Positions 50,299-57,557 of a stretch of DNA of 59,893 nucleotides are shown here, in pieces. The translations under genes were made by a program, and so were the position numbers. The first letter of the stretch is position 1; each line of letters starts with the position of its first letter. The notes below the pieces were generated by a model, which saw only the letters and a list, made by a program, of their open reading frames with translations, was not told the origin of the DNA and searched no databases. Location of the stretch: positions 1 to 59,893 of the forward strand of contig JBJOIT010000015.1 of NCBI GenBank assembly GCA_046046915.1. Reading direction: 5' to 3'. This DNA is from JBEEJZ01 sp046046915. GTDB taxonomy: Bacteria > Pseudomonadota > Gammaproteobacteria > Burkholderiales > Burkholderiaceae_C.

Positions 50299-50533
50299 CG
50301 AGGACGACCTCGACGAAAGGCCCCTCGGCCCGATCCCGCACCAGCTTGGCGTCTTCCAGGTCTTCCAGTTGCGCCAGCAATTGCTGGTAATGGCTGGCGG
50401 GCAGCAGATAAGCCTCGGGCCGGTTGTGGTTGAGCACGGCGACAGGGCCATCGTCGGCCTGCTTCAGAACACCGGCATAGTTGCGTTTGAGCTCAGTCAC
50501 GCTGACCGCGAGGCTGGACAGAACAGTATCCAT
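50288..50533 (-). CDS. Phd/YefM-type antitoxin
   Basis: An 81-residue Phd/YefM protein: VSVTELKRNYAGVLKQADDGPVAVLNHNRPEAYLLPASHYQQL, a DNA-binding N-terminus and an acidic C-terminal tail (LEDLEDAKLVRDRAEGPFVEVVLDDL) that would wrap the toxin. It precedes the RelE gene and probably represses the operon. The gap to osmC upstream is 140 bp. Confidence 0.9.
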   Translation of the reverse strand: MDTVLSSLAVSVTELKRNYAGVLKQADDGPVAVLNHNRPEAYLLPASHYQQLLAQLEDLEDAKLVRDRAEGPFVEVVLDDL

Positions 50534-50673
50534 AGGGGTGGCTTGGTTAGTTGTATTGAAAGATGCGCAAGTTGAATGCTTTACTTGGCATCAATTAAAG
50601 CACCTTTTGGGTCTGGGTGTGCCCGGTGCTGTGTCAGAATCCAGCGACTTTTTCATGAATCGGAGATACAGAG

Positions 50674-51126
50674 ATGGAATGCACAGTCAGCTGGACAGGC
50701 GCCACGGGCGCGCGCTCGGGCATGGGTTTTTTGGCTGAAACCGGCAGTGGCCACACCCTGGTGATGGATGGCGCACCTGATGCCGTCAAGCCTGAAAACG
50801 GCGGGCTAAACCTGGCCCCACGTCCCATGGAAACCCTGCTGGCCGGTGCCGGTGGTTGCACGGCTTACGACGTGGTGCTCATCCTCAAGCGCGGCCGGCA
50901 CGATGTGCGCGGCTGCAGTGTCAAGCTCAGCGCCGAGCGTGCCGATGTTGACCCCAAGGTGTTCACGGCCATCAATATGCATTTCACCGTGACCGGCAAG
51001 GGCATACCCGCGCTGGCCGTGGAGCGCGCCATAGCCATGAGCCACGACAAATATTGCTCCGCCAGCATCATGCTGGGCAAGACCGCGGCCATCACCACCA
51101 GTTTTGAGCTGGTGGAGGCGAGATGA
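50674..51126 (+). CDS. OsmC/YhfA-type family protein
   Basis: A 150-residue OsmC-fold protein with the two reactive Cys of the family: one in LAGAGGCTAYDVV, one in DKYCSASIML. The charged ECTVSW start and KPENGGLNLAPRPMETLL segment are typical. Such proteins reduce organic hydroperoxides, although the YhfA branch is less certain. A CGGAGATA site precedes the start. It is divergent from the Phd/RelE unit. Confidence 0.87.
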   Translation: MECTVSWTGATGARSGMGFLAETGSGHTLVMDGAPDAVKPENGGLNLAPRPMETLLAGAGGCTAYDVVLILKRGRHDVRGCSVKLSAERADVDPKVFTAINMHFTVTGKGIPALAVERAIAMSHDKYCSASIMLGKTAAITTSFELVEAR

Positions 51127-51172
51127 CTTAATTCTCGTTGGTGCGTCCGGCCAAATGTGGTCGAATTTCAAC

Positions 51173-51760
51173 TCACCGAGCTGCTGCTTTTTGGGCTTCA
51201 ACTTGACGGGCCATGGCAACCGCATCCCGAAGGTTGAGGCGCAGCATCGCTAGACCGCCAACGTAGCCGCCCAAGGCACTTGTTGCGCGCTGTTCAATTT
51301 CGTCTGCTGTGGTCAGTTCCAGGCGTACCAGATCGGCTATATCTTCCTTGTCGTTGTCGGCAAAACGGGCAATTTTGCTGACTGCAAGATCCACAGGAGA
51401 AAGAATATGCAGCCTGATCTGCGCCATGCCCAAGTCAAGCGGGATGGCGTCGCTCAGGTAATCTTCGTGCATCAATGCAAATGACGAGTTGTAGTTGGTG
51501 TCGAAATAAACCGACTCCCGCGTTCCGTCTTCCAGCGTGACATCGACGATCAGGTCGTTTGGAATAAAAACACGGCTGCCAAATTCAGCATCAACGTCTG
51601 TTGTGACACGACTCGCCGTGTAGAGATGAACTGCCATGCCGCCCGCCAAGTACACCTTGACCGGACTGCGCAGTGAGAGTCGCGCTTCTAGTTGCTTGAA
51701 AAGCTCCTTCAAGCCTTCCGCTAAGGCGGTGTTGGTGTGGAACAGTTGGTTCGCGTGCAT
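51173..51760 (-). CDS. Minimal nucleotidyltransferase (DUF6036/AbiEii-like)
   Basis: A 195-residue protein with a polymerase-beta nucleotidyltransferase core: YLAGG (38-42), D55-x-D57 in TTDVDAEF, and the SPVDLAVSKIARFADNDKEDIADL segment that closes the active site in AbiEii and related proteins. The C-terminus is helical. It could modify tRNA or protein by adding nucleotides, as several type IV toxins do, but this is inference. It is co-transcribed with the small gene upstream, 2 bp away. Confidence 0.75.
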   Translation of the reverse strand: MHANQLFHTNTALAEGLKELFKQLEARLSLRSPVKVYLAGGMAVHLYTASRVTTDVDAEFGSRVFIPNDLIVDVTLEDGTRESVYFDTNYNSSFALMHEDYLSDAIPLDLGMAQIRLHILSPVDLAVSKIARFADNDKEDIADLVRLELTTADEIEQRATSALGGYVGGLAMLRLNLRDAVAMARQVEAQKAAAR

Positions 51761-51762
51761 GC

Positions 51763-52053
51763 TCAATGGTTGTAAAGTTGACGGCTGAGCATGTCGCGCA
51801 GACGCGGCATGCTCATCACCCACCCATTACGAACGATCTCGCCCGGCATCAGCCGCTCGTTGGGATGGCTGGCGAAATACTGCTCACTTGCCAGCATCAG
51901 GCGGGTGGATTCTTTGGGAAATTGCGACCGTACAACCACTGCTGCCAACTGGAACACACTGGCCTCTCGTTGATTCTGGGCTGTTGGTGCGGTTTCCCGT
52001 GCGGCAACGGTGCACCGGTTCACCAGCTCGGCTTCAAGTTCTCGGGCAGACAT
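51763..52053 (-). CDS. Small helical protein, partner of the nucleotidyltransferase gene
   Basis: A 96-residue protein, not recognised by name. It is mostly helical, beginning MSARELEAELVNR, with a central SVFQLAAVVVRSQFP and LMPGEIVRNGWVMSMPRLRDMLSR near the end. A GGAG site precedes the start. Its stop is 2 bp before the nucleotidyltransferase start, so an antitoxin or adaptor role is plausible but unproven. Confidence 0.6.
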   Translation of the reverse strand: MSARELEAELVNRCTVAARETAPTAQNQREASVFQLAAVVVRSQFPKESTRLMLASEQYFASHPNERLMPGEIVRNGWVMSMPRLRDMLSRQLYNH

Positions 52054-52066
52054 AGTGGCTCCGTGA

Positions 52067-52693
52067 TCAAATCCGGTGCGCCACTGTCGTCATCACCTTG
52101 GCGGCGGCGCGCATCAGGCCCTTGACCGGGGCAGGCAGCTCGCGGGCACCGGCCTGGCGGGCATCCAGGGCGTGACGGGCTTCGTCGGCCTTCATTTGCG
52201 CCACGATGGCGCGTGAGGCATGGTCGCCTTCGGGCAGGCGGCTCAGGTGGCTGTCCAGATGGGCCTCCACCTGCTTTTCTGTTTCGACCACAAAACCCAA
52301 ACTCCATTTGTCACCCATGCGCCCGGCCAGCAGGCCCAGGCCAAAGGCGCCGGCGTACCAAAGCGGATTGAGCAGCGACTTGCGCTCGCCCAGCTCGTTC
52401 AAGCGGGTCTGTGTCCAGGCCAGGTGATTGGTTTCTTCTGCGCTGGCTTGCAAAAAGTGTTGGCGCAAGGCGGCGTTGGGTGTGGCCAGAGCCTGAGCGG
52501 TGTACAGGGCCTGCGCGCAGACCTCGCCCACATGGTTGACCCGCATCAGCGCGCCCGCATGGACTTTGTCTTGCGCAGACAAATCAGCGGTGGGCGTTGT
52601 GGCTGTGGGGCAGGCCTGCGCCGCGCGCGGCGTGACAAACAGGGTGCGCAAGGCGGCGTCGAGGGTGGTGATCAGGGTGTCTGTGGTGCTCAT
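52067..52693 (-). CDS. coq7: 2-polyprenyl-3-methyl-6-methoxy-1,4-benzoquinone monooxygenase (Coq7-type)
   Basis: A 208-residue di-iron hydroxylase for ubiquinone synthesis. The iron ligands are in MRVNHVGEVCAQALY (E), ASAEETNHLAW (ExxH), VETEKQVEAHL and KADEARHALDA (ExxH). It acts at the C6 step of ubiquinone synthesis. It lies 13 bp upstream of the two-gene nucleotidyltransferase unit. Confidence 0.93.
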   Translation of the reverse strand: MSTTDTLITTLDAALRTLFVTPRAAQACPTATTPTADLSAQDKVHAGALMRVNHVGEVCAQALYTAQALATPNAALRQHFLQASAEETNHLAWTQTRLNELGERKSLLNPLWYAGAFGLGLLAGRMGDKWSLGFVVETEKQVEAHLDSHLSRLPEGDHASRAIVAQMKADEARHALDARQAGARELPAPVKGLMRAAAKVMTTVAHRI

Positions 52694-52747
52694 GACATCA
52701 GCAGTTTTATAAATAAGATGCTTGCCAAGCCATTGTGGCCCTGGCTT

Positions 52748-53155
52748 TTATTTGCTGGCAGCCCTAAAAGCTGCGGCGGCGACTCTGACCATGCTTGGAT
52801 GCAACATGCCCAGCTTGGGGTTTTGCCCGTGGGGCGCGTGGGGTGGCACGGAAAAGTAGGTGTCGTTGAATGGCAGCTCAGTGACGTTACTCAAATCAAA
52901 TTTGGTGTCGTAACTCAAGCCGGCACTTACGTAGGCAGCCGCATGTTCGCTTTGGGCAATCCGAAACTCTCCGCTGTACAGCTGGTCCGTCTTTTGGCTA
53001 GTGCCGTAGGCTACGCTCACAAATATGTGCCCTTTATCGTCAGCTTTAGCGACCAGGATCAGCGCTGGCCTTGGCTTGGGCTTCAGGTGGACATCGTCGG
53101 GGAAATGGCACCAAACGATGTCACCTGCACTGGGGGCTGCCCACCATCGCATCAA
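52748..53155 (-). CDS. PemK/MazF-like toxin
   Basis: A 135-residue protein with an N-terminal MazF/PemK-type barrel segment: PSAGDIVWCHFPDDVHLKPKPRPALILVAK, the GDIVW and RPALI pattern of the family, and a later AYGTSQKTD. It lacks the full MazF C-terminus and has an extra SGEFRIAQSEHAAAYVSAG segment, so the match is to the broader PemK group. It overlaps the preceding antitoxin-like gene in ATGA. Confidence 0.72.
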   Translation of the reverse strand: MMRWWAAPSAGDIVWCHFPDDVHLKPKPRPALILVAKADDKGHIFVSVAYGTSQKTDQLYSGEFRIAQSEHAAAYVSAGLSYDTKFDLSNVTELPFNDTYFSVPPHAPHGQNPKLGMLHPSMVRVAAAAFRAASK

Positions 53156-53433
53156 GCGCTTTCCATCTCAAAAAGGCTGCTGAGAACCGTGCCACCTTGG
53201 GCCACAGGGGCGGATTTTTTGATTTGCTTCAGCTGGGCCTGGGTCAATGCCCCCTCATCGGCTTCGTATTGGGGTAAACATTTGCTGGCAAGATCATGTA
53301 AGGCCAAGTGGATCACTTGGGTTTCATCGACACCCAGAACCTTGGCCATCCGCTTGGCCGTGGTCCGGGTGACACCCGTTGCGCTGTCCTGCGCACGGTA
53401 ACGAAAAGCGATTTGAGCATTTGCGGTTTTCAT
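53152..53433 (-). CDS. Antitoxin-like partner of the PemK/MazF-like gene
   Basis: A 93-residue protein with a DNA-binding-like N-terminus (FRYRAQDSATGVTRTTAKRMAKVLGVDETQVIHLALHDLA) resembling ribbon-helix-helix/Arc-type antitoxins, and a C-terminus with acidic and Lys residues. The family is not recognised with certainty. It precedes the toxin gene and shares a 4-bp overlap, which supports a toxin-antitoxin pair. A palindromic operator candidate lies upstream. Confidence 0.65.
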   Translation of the reverse strand: MKTANAQIAFRYRAQDSATGVTRTTAKRMAKVLGVDETQVIHLALHDLASKCLPQYEADEGALTQAQLKQIKKSAPVAQGGTVLSSLFEMESA

Positions 53434-53460
53434 TTGCGCCTCAAGTGTTGTGATGAATGT

Positions 53461-53475
53461 ATATCATAAAGATAT
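53461..53475 (-). promoter_or_regulatory. Palindromic operator candidate of the PemK/MazF-like module
   Basis: ATATC-N5-GATAT, a perfect palindrome 28-42 bp upstream of the antitoxin start, is AT-rich in a GC-rich surrounding. Its position suits an autoregulatory site. Confidence 0.45.
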
Positions 53476-53777
53476 CAAAAACAGAGGGACTGGTCAATCT
53501 GTGCTGAGCGCAGCGAGGTCGCTCACTTACTGGTTGATTGTGTGTGGGGTCATCGCAGGTTCGGACATCTCCCCAATTTGTTGTTGGCAAGCAGGCTTCC
53601 GCTGGTTGGTGTGTTGCAAATGCGCAACGAAAAAAGAAATATTGACCTTGTTCTGCACGAATTCTTTGCCAACCATCAATTCGTCTGTTTCAATCCACTC
53701 AACTTCCTGAACAAGGAGGTTGGCCCGGGGAGCACAAACCTTCGGTGCCCTCGTTTTAACCTTTGGAGATTTCTCAC
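53476..53777 (+). other. Intergenic region upstream of the porin
   Basis: About 300 bp between the toxin-antitoxin unit and the porin. Apart from a GGAGA ribosome site before the porin start, I see no clear promoter pair or gene. A long, possibly regulated, 5' leader for the porin is likely. Confidence 0.5.
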
Positions 53778-54752
53778 ATGAAAAAGACCCTCGTTGCTCT
53801 GGCTGCTCTGGCTGCCACCGGTGCATTTGCCCAAGTTTCCCTGACCGGTTCCTACGGTATGAGCTACCAAAAAGACAATGCCGGCACCACCGGCTTTGCT
53901 ACCACCGACGGTGGCGTGACTTTCGCTGCCTCCGAAGATCTGGGTGGCGGCCTGAAGGCTTCCGCTTCTTTGGGCATGGACCTGCAAGGTCGTGCACAAA
54001 AGACTCCTGGCTCCACTGACGCATCGTTGAGCTTGGCTGGTGGTTTTGGTACCGTCTTGGTCGGTACGATCGAAGCTGGCAACGGCCTCCTGGGTCGCGG
54101 CGCTGCTGGTGCCCCCGTTTCTTTGCCTAACGGCGCTGACGATGGCAAGATCCTTGCAGCTGCATCCAACGTGGACATCGTGAAGTTCACGCTGCCCGCC
54201 ATGAGTGGTCTGACCCTGGCTGCTAGCTACACCGATGCAGCTGGTGCAGGTGGCTCCGCTGCTGCATCCGGCAAGTCTGCTGGTGTAAGCGCTGCTTACG
54301 CCGCTGGCGCTTTGTCTATTGGTGCTGACTACACCATGTACCAAGGTGGCGCAGTAGCTGCTAAAGCTGCCGTTCCTGCAGAAGTGGATGGCGACGGCGT
54401 TATTACCTCTCTCGGTACTGTTGCTGTAGCCGCTGCTGCAGGTAACGACTACCGTGCACGTGTATCCGCCTCTTACGACCTGGGTGTTGCCAAGGTTGGT
54501 TTCGGCTACGAAACCAAGGTTAAGACCGATGACAGCAAGACCAACGGTTACGTTGTTGGCGTGAGCGCACCTCTGGGTGCTGTGACCGTGGGTGCAATGT
54601 ATGCACGTAACACCGGTACTGACGCTGCTTTGACTGGCGTTGGCGTTGACTATGCTCTGAGCAAGCGTACCGTGTTGAACGGTTCTGCTGGCTTCTACAG
54701 CAACTCCACGGCTAAAGACCAGTACCGCGTGCGCGTTCTGCACTCCTTCTAA
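53778..54752 (+). CDS. General porin (Gram-negative trimeric type)
   Basis: A 324-residue outer-membrane porin: signal peptide MKKTLVALAALAATGAFA, first strand QVSLTGSYGMSYQ, and alternating amphipathic strands ending in RVRVLHSF, with the C-terminal Phe needed for outer-membrane insertion. The LASEDLGGGLKASASLGMDLQG pattern is of the betaproteobacterial porin family. Codons are biased to GCT/GGT/GTT, unlike the neighbours, as in highly expressed genes. GGAGA precedes the start; a strong terminator follows. Confidence 0.93.
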   Translation: MKKTLVALAALAATGAFAQVSLTGSYGMSYQKDNAGTTGFATTDGGVTFAASEDLGGGLKASASLGMDLQGRAQKTPGSTDASLSLAGGFGTVLVGTIEAGNGLLGRGAAGAPVSLPNGADDGKILAAASNVDIVKFTLPAMSGLTLAASYTDAAGAGGSAAASGKSAGVSAAYAAGALSIGADYTMYQGGAVAAKAAVPAEVDGDGVITSLGTVAVAAAAGNDYRARVSASYDLGVAKVGFGYETKVKTDDSKTNGYVVGVSAPLGAVTVGAMYARNTGTDAALTGVGVDYALSKRTVLNGSAGFYSNSTAKDQYRVRVLHSF

Positions 54753-54790
54753 TTTGACGCTGGCCTGTGCCAGCTGAGAGTTAAAAGCTA

Positions 54791-54824
54791 AAAACCCCGC
54801 CGTGGCAACATGGCGGGGTTTTTT
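54791..54824 (+). terminator. Rho-independent terminator of the porin
   Basis: A stem of CCCCGCC (54795-54801) and GGCGGGG (54812-54818), extended through a G-T pair to a GCAA tetraloop, followed by six T's. It lies 38 bp after the porin stop. Confidence 0.94.
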
Positions 54825-54876
54825 ATCGGCCTTGCTTGGCCCGTTTCTCTTTTTTCCTCTTTTTCTAGAAGTTCAC

Positions 54877-55401
54877 ATGTCTGCATTCGGAATGACATAC
54901 GCCATGTACGTGGCCATCGTCGGAGGTTCGCTCATTGCTTTTGATGCTCCGCCGCAAGAGCCTTATGCCCAGCCTGTCGCCCCCGCCTGGTTGTACTCGG
55001 TCGGCCGTAATGACCCTGCCAAGATGACGCCGGGGGCCGATGGTTTTCTGTCACTCGAATACCGTCCCAACGAAGAGATACGCTGGGGCTTCAAGCCTAC
55101 CTATGCCTTGGGTTTGTCTGTGGATGGTGCCGCTTATGTGAGCGGGGGCATACGCAAGGATTTTCGGGTCGGCCCGCTGCAGGTCACCCCTTACTTTGGC
55201 CCGGCCTTGTACCAAAAGCAATTTGGCACCGAGTTCACGCCCAAGGGGCTGGTGCAGTTTCGCACCGGTTTTGATGTGTTTGTGCCGGTTACCCCCAAGG
55301 TGTCGGTCGGTCTGGGCTACTACCACATGTCCAACGCCAACATGAGCAACGAGTCCGCCGGCGTGGATGTGACCCGGTTCACGGTGCAGTACCGGTATTG
55401 A
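54877..55401 (+). CDS. PagL-like lipid A deacylase family protein
   Basis: A 174-residue protein that looks like a small outer-membrane barrel, with repeated amphipathic strands (LSLEYRPNEEIRWGFKPTYALG, VTPYFGPALY) and C-terminal RFTVQYRY. The GYYHMSNAN motif matches the catalytic His-x-Ser-Asn of PagL, which removes the 3-acyl chain of lipid A. The third catalytic residue, Glu 12 positions after the Ser in PagL, is Asp here. The N-terminus has a hydrophobic helix but no clear signal cleavage site. The start at 54877 is after the porin terminator. Confidence 0.6.
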   Translation: MSAFGMTYAMYVAIVGGSLIAFDAPPQEPYAQPVAPAWLYSVGRNDPAKMTPGADGFLSLEYRPNEEIRWGFKPTYALGLSVDGAAYVSGGIRKDFRVGPLQVTPYFGPALYQKQFGTEFTPKGLVQFRTGFDVFVPVTPKVSVGLGYYHMSNANMSNESAGVDVTRFTVQYRY

Positions 55402-55404
55402 TGG

Positions 55405-55428
55405 AAGGGCACCGAAGGGTGCCTTTTT
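55405..55428 (+). terminator. Rho-independent terminator after the PagL-like gene
   Basis: A GGCACC / GGTGCC stem (55408-55413 and 55418-55423) with a 4-nt loop, extended by A-T pairs and followed by five T's. It lies 6 bp after the stop. Confidence 0.9.
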
Positions 55429-55640
55429 GTGACGGCCCCTCGGAAGTACGCTTGCACCGATCGTGTGGTTTGTCTTGAAAACCAGGGGCAGAGTCGCCCT
55501 ATGCGAAGGCAGTGTTTGCTCAATTTGGGCCTTGACTGGTTAACTCGACACTGCGAGAGTGGGGAGTGTTGAGCACCGAATCTACGCCCAGGGGTTTGGT
55601 GTGTTTTGCACCGCCGTTTTGGTCTTGACACAAGAAAGAT

Positions 55641-55718
55641 GCTTATATAAAAATTTATAAGCGATTGTTTTTTATGGTATTTCGGTAAAAATGTTAAAAA
55701 GTAAAAAAATACCGAAAT
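55641..55718 (+). promoter_or_regulatory. AT-rich leader with two inverted repeats before the nucleotidyltransferase gene
   Basis: Within the 288-bp gap 55429-55716 the last 80 bp are strikingly AT-rich. A 7-bp inverted repeat lies at 55641-55662, and a 9-bp one has arms ATTTCGGTA (55679-55687) and TACCGAAAT (55710-55718). The right arm of the second overlaps the start codon (55717), so an mRNA hairpin could hide it. No purine-rich ribosome site is seen. The rest of the gap shows no gene. Confidence 0.5.
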
Positions 55719-56661
55719 GAAAGAAATTCGCTCCACAGCTACGCGTCAGTACATCGATGCTGTGTCGGTTTTCGAAGCGCATGAAGATGCGCTGGCCGAG
55801 GCAGTACAGGTGCGCGGAGGCATGTATTGGCACAGGGGGCCAGCAACTTCGCCTGACACGTTTTATCTGGTTCGCACAAGCCCTGGAGGCGCCGAAAAAA
55901 GTCTGGGGCCCAGATCCACCGATACAGAGGCGATCTACGCCAGGTTTTGTGATCGCAAGCAGCGTGCTGAGGAGCGTTTGTCTGGCTTGAAGGCCGCGCT
56001 CACCGATCATCAACGAATGAATCGCGCTTTACGTGTGGGGCGAGTCGATCCGATGGTGGTCGACATCCTGACGCGCTTGTCATCATCTTCTCTCAGCGAA
56101 TACTTTCGGGTGGTGGGTACGCATGCCCTCTATGCCTACGAAGCGGCTGCTGGCGTTGTGTTGGACGATGACGCTATCGCGACGCGCGACATTGATTTGT
56201 TATGGGATGTCCGCAAGCGAATGCGTTTTGCAACCGCGCTGGCACAGCTGGACAGCTCCATGCTGGGCGTGCTGCAAAAGGTCGACTCGTCTTTCAAAGT
56301 TCGTAACTTGCAAAAGTACACCGCCGTGAACAAGGACGGTTTTGAGGTGGATATTCTTCGGCGTGAGCGAATGGCCGACGACCCTCATCCTATTCGGCTG
56401 AGTGACGATGAAGATGACTTCTGGGTAACCCAGGCGCAGAACGCTCAGATGCTGCTGGACTCGCCCGCTTTTTCTGCCGTCATTGTTGCCAGCAATGGAA
56501 AGATGGCTCGGATGCACACCTTGCACCCGCTGGCTTTTGCCAAGTTCAAACGATGGATGAGCGTGTTGCCCAGCCGTGAGGGTTTAAAAAGAAGGCGAGA
56601 CGCCTTGCAGGCCGATGCAGTTGAAAGCCTAGTTCGGCAATATTTACCGCATTTGGTCTGA
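55717..56661 (+). CDS. GSU2403-family nucleotidyltransferase
   Basis: A 314-residue protein. A helical N-terminal half (FEAHEDALAEAVQVRGGMYW) is followed by a nucleotidyltransferase core: YFRVVGTHALYAYEAAAGV, ATRDIDLLWD (DxD) and VDILRRE. The C-terminal PLAFAKFKRWMS helix is typical of the GSU2403 family. The substrate is not known. The AT-rich leader and the lack of operon partners suggest an acquired gene. Confidence 0.8.
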   Translation: MKEIRSTATRQYIDAVSVFEAHEDALAEAVQVRGGMYWHRGPATSPDTFYLVRTSPGGAEKSLGPRSTDTEAIYARFCDRKQRAEERLSGLKAALTDHQRMNRALRVGRVDPMVVDILTRLSSSSLSEYFRVVGTHALYAYEAAAGVVLDDDAIATRDIDLLWDVRKRMRFATALAQLDSSMLGVLQKVDSSFKVRNLQKYTAVNKDGFEVDILRRERMADDPHPIRLSDDEDDFWVTQAQNAQMLLDSPAFSAVIVASNGKMARMHTLHPLAFAKFKRWMSVLPSREGLKRRRDALQADAVESLVRQYLPHLV

Positions 56662-56673
56662 GTTGCTGCCAAC

Positions 56674-57534
56674 TCACCCCGGCACCTGTGCCGCCTCGCA
56701 CCCCACCTGCATCAGGCTTTGCTGCCAGTGCCCATCGGCGCCAGTGCCCACCTGCAGGGCGCTCAGGCAGCCGCCCCAGACGCAGCCGGTGTCCAGCGCC
56801 AGCACGTCTGTGCGGCCCAGCCAGCCCAGGGTGGACCAGTGTCCAAACGCTACCTTGATGGGGGCGGTTTGTCGGCCGGGCACCTCAAACCAAGGCAGGT
56901 AGCCAGCGGGTGCGGCACCGACGCCTTCTTTGCTGGCAAATTCCATGTGGCCGCTCGCACTGCAAAAGCGCAGGCGGGTGAGGGCGTTGACGATGACGCG
57001 CAGGCGGTTTGTGCCGGTCAGGCCATCCGCCCAATGATCGGGCTGGTTGCCATACATCTGCTGCAAAAAGTGGCGCAGGTCGGGGGAGCTGGCGTGCCGC
57101 AAAACATCATGCACTTCATTTGCCAACGCCACGGTTTGCCCGGCCGTCCACGAGGGCAGTACGCCGGCGTGCACCATCAGCAATGGGTGCTGGCCCACGT
57201 CTGTGAACAGGGCCAGGTGCTGGTGGCGCAGCCAGTGCAGCAGCTTGTCACGGTCCGGTGCCAGAAGCACGTCGTCCAGGGTGTCGAGCGGCTTTTGGGT
57301 TTGGGCGTGACAGGCCACGGCCAGCAGGTGCAGGTCGTGGTTGCCCAGCAAGCAGCGGGCGGCATCGCCGTAGCCCATCAGCCGGCGCAGCACGGCGGCA
57401 GACTGGGGCCCCCGGTTGACCAAGTCGCCCAGAAGGTAAAGGGTGTCGCGGCTGGGCGAAAAGTCTAGGGTGTGCAGCAGGCGCCCCAGTGCGTCGTCGC
57501 AACCCTGCACATCGCCAATCAAGTACATTGCCAT
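56674..57534 (-). CDS. apaH: Symmetrical bis(5'-nucleosyl)-tetraphosphatase ApaH
   Basis: A 286-residue metallophosphatase that hydrolyses Ap4A to 2 ADP. It has the metal motifs YLIGDVQGC, YLLGDLVNRGP, CLLGNHDLHLL and FGHWSTLGW, plus LLMVHAGVLP. The start at 57534 (MAMYLIGDV) is preferred to the ATG at 57543. It is divergent from the CNNM gene with at most 23 bp between starts. Confidence 0.94.
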   Translation of the reverse strand: MAMYLIGDVQGCDDALGRLLHTLDFSPSRDTLYLLGDLVNRGPQSAAVLRRLMGYGDAARCLLGNHDLHLLAVACHAQTQKPLDTLDDVLLAPDRDKLLHWLRHQHLALFTDVGQHPLLMVHAGVLPSWTAGQTVALANEVHDVLRHASSPDLRHFLQQMYGNQPDHWADGLTGTNRLRVIVNALTRLRFCSASGHMEFASKEGVGAAPAGYLPWFEVPGRQTAPIKVAFGHWSTLGWLGRTDVLALDTGCVWGGCLSALQVGTGADGHWQQSLMQVGCEAAQVPG

Positions 57535-57557
57535 GCTGTTCATTGTCGATGCTAGCC

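Noticed and set aside
53527..53826. A 99-residue minus-strand open frame across the porin leader
   Set aside because: It runs into the porin signal peptide on the opposite strand and has no ribosome site or known features.
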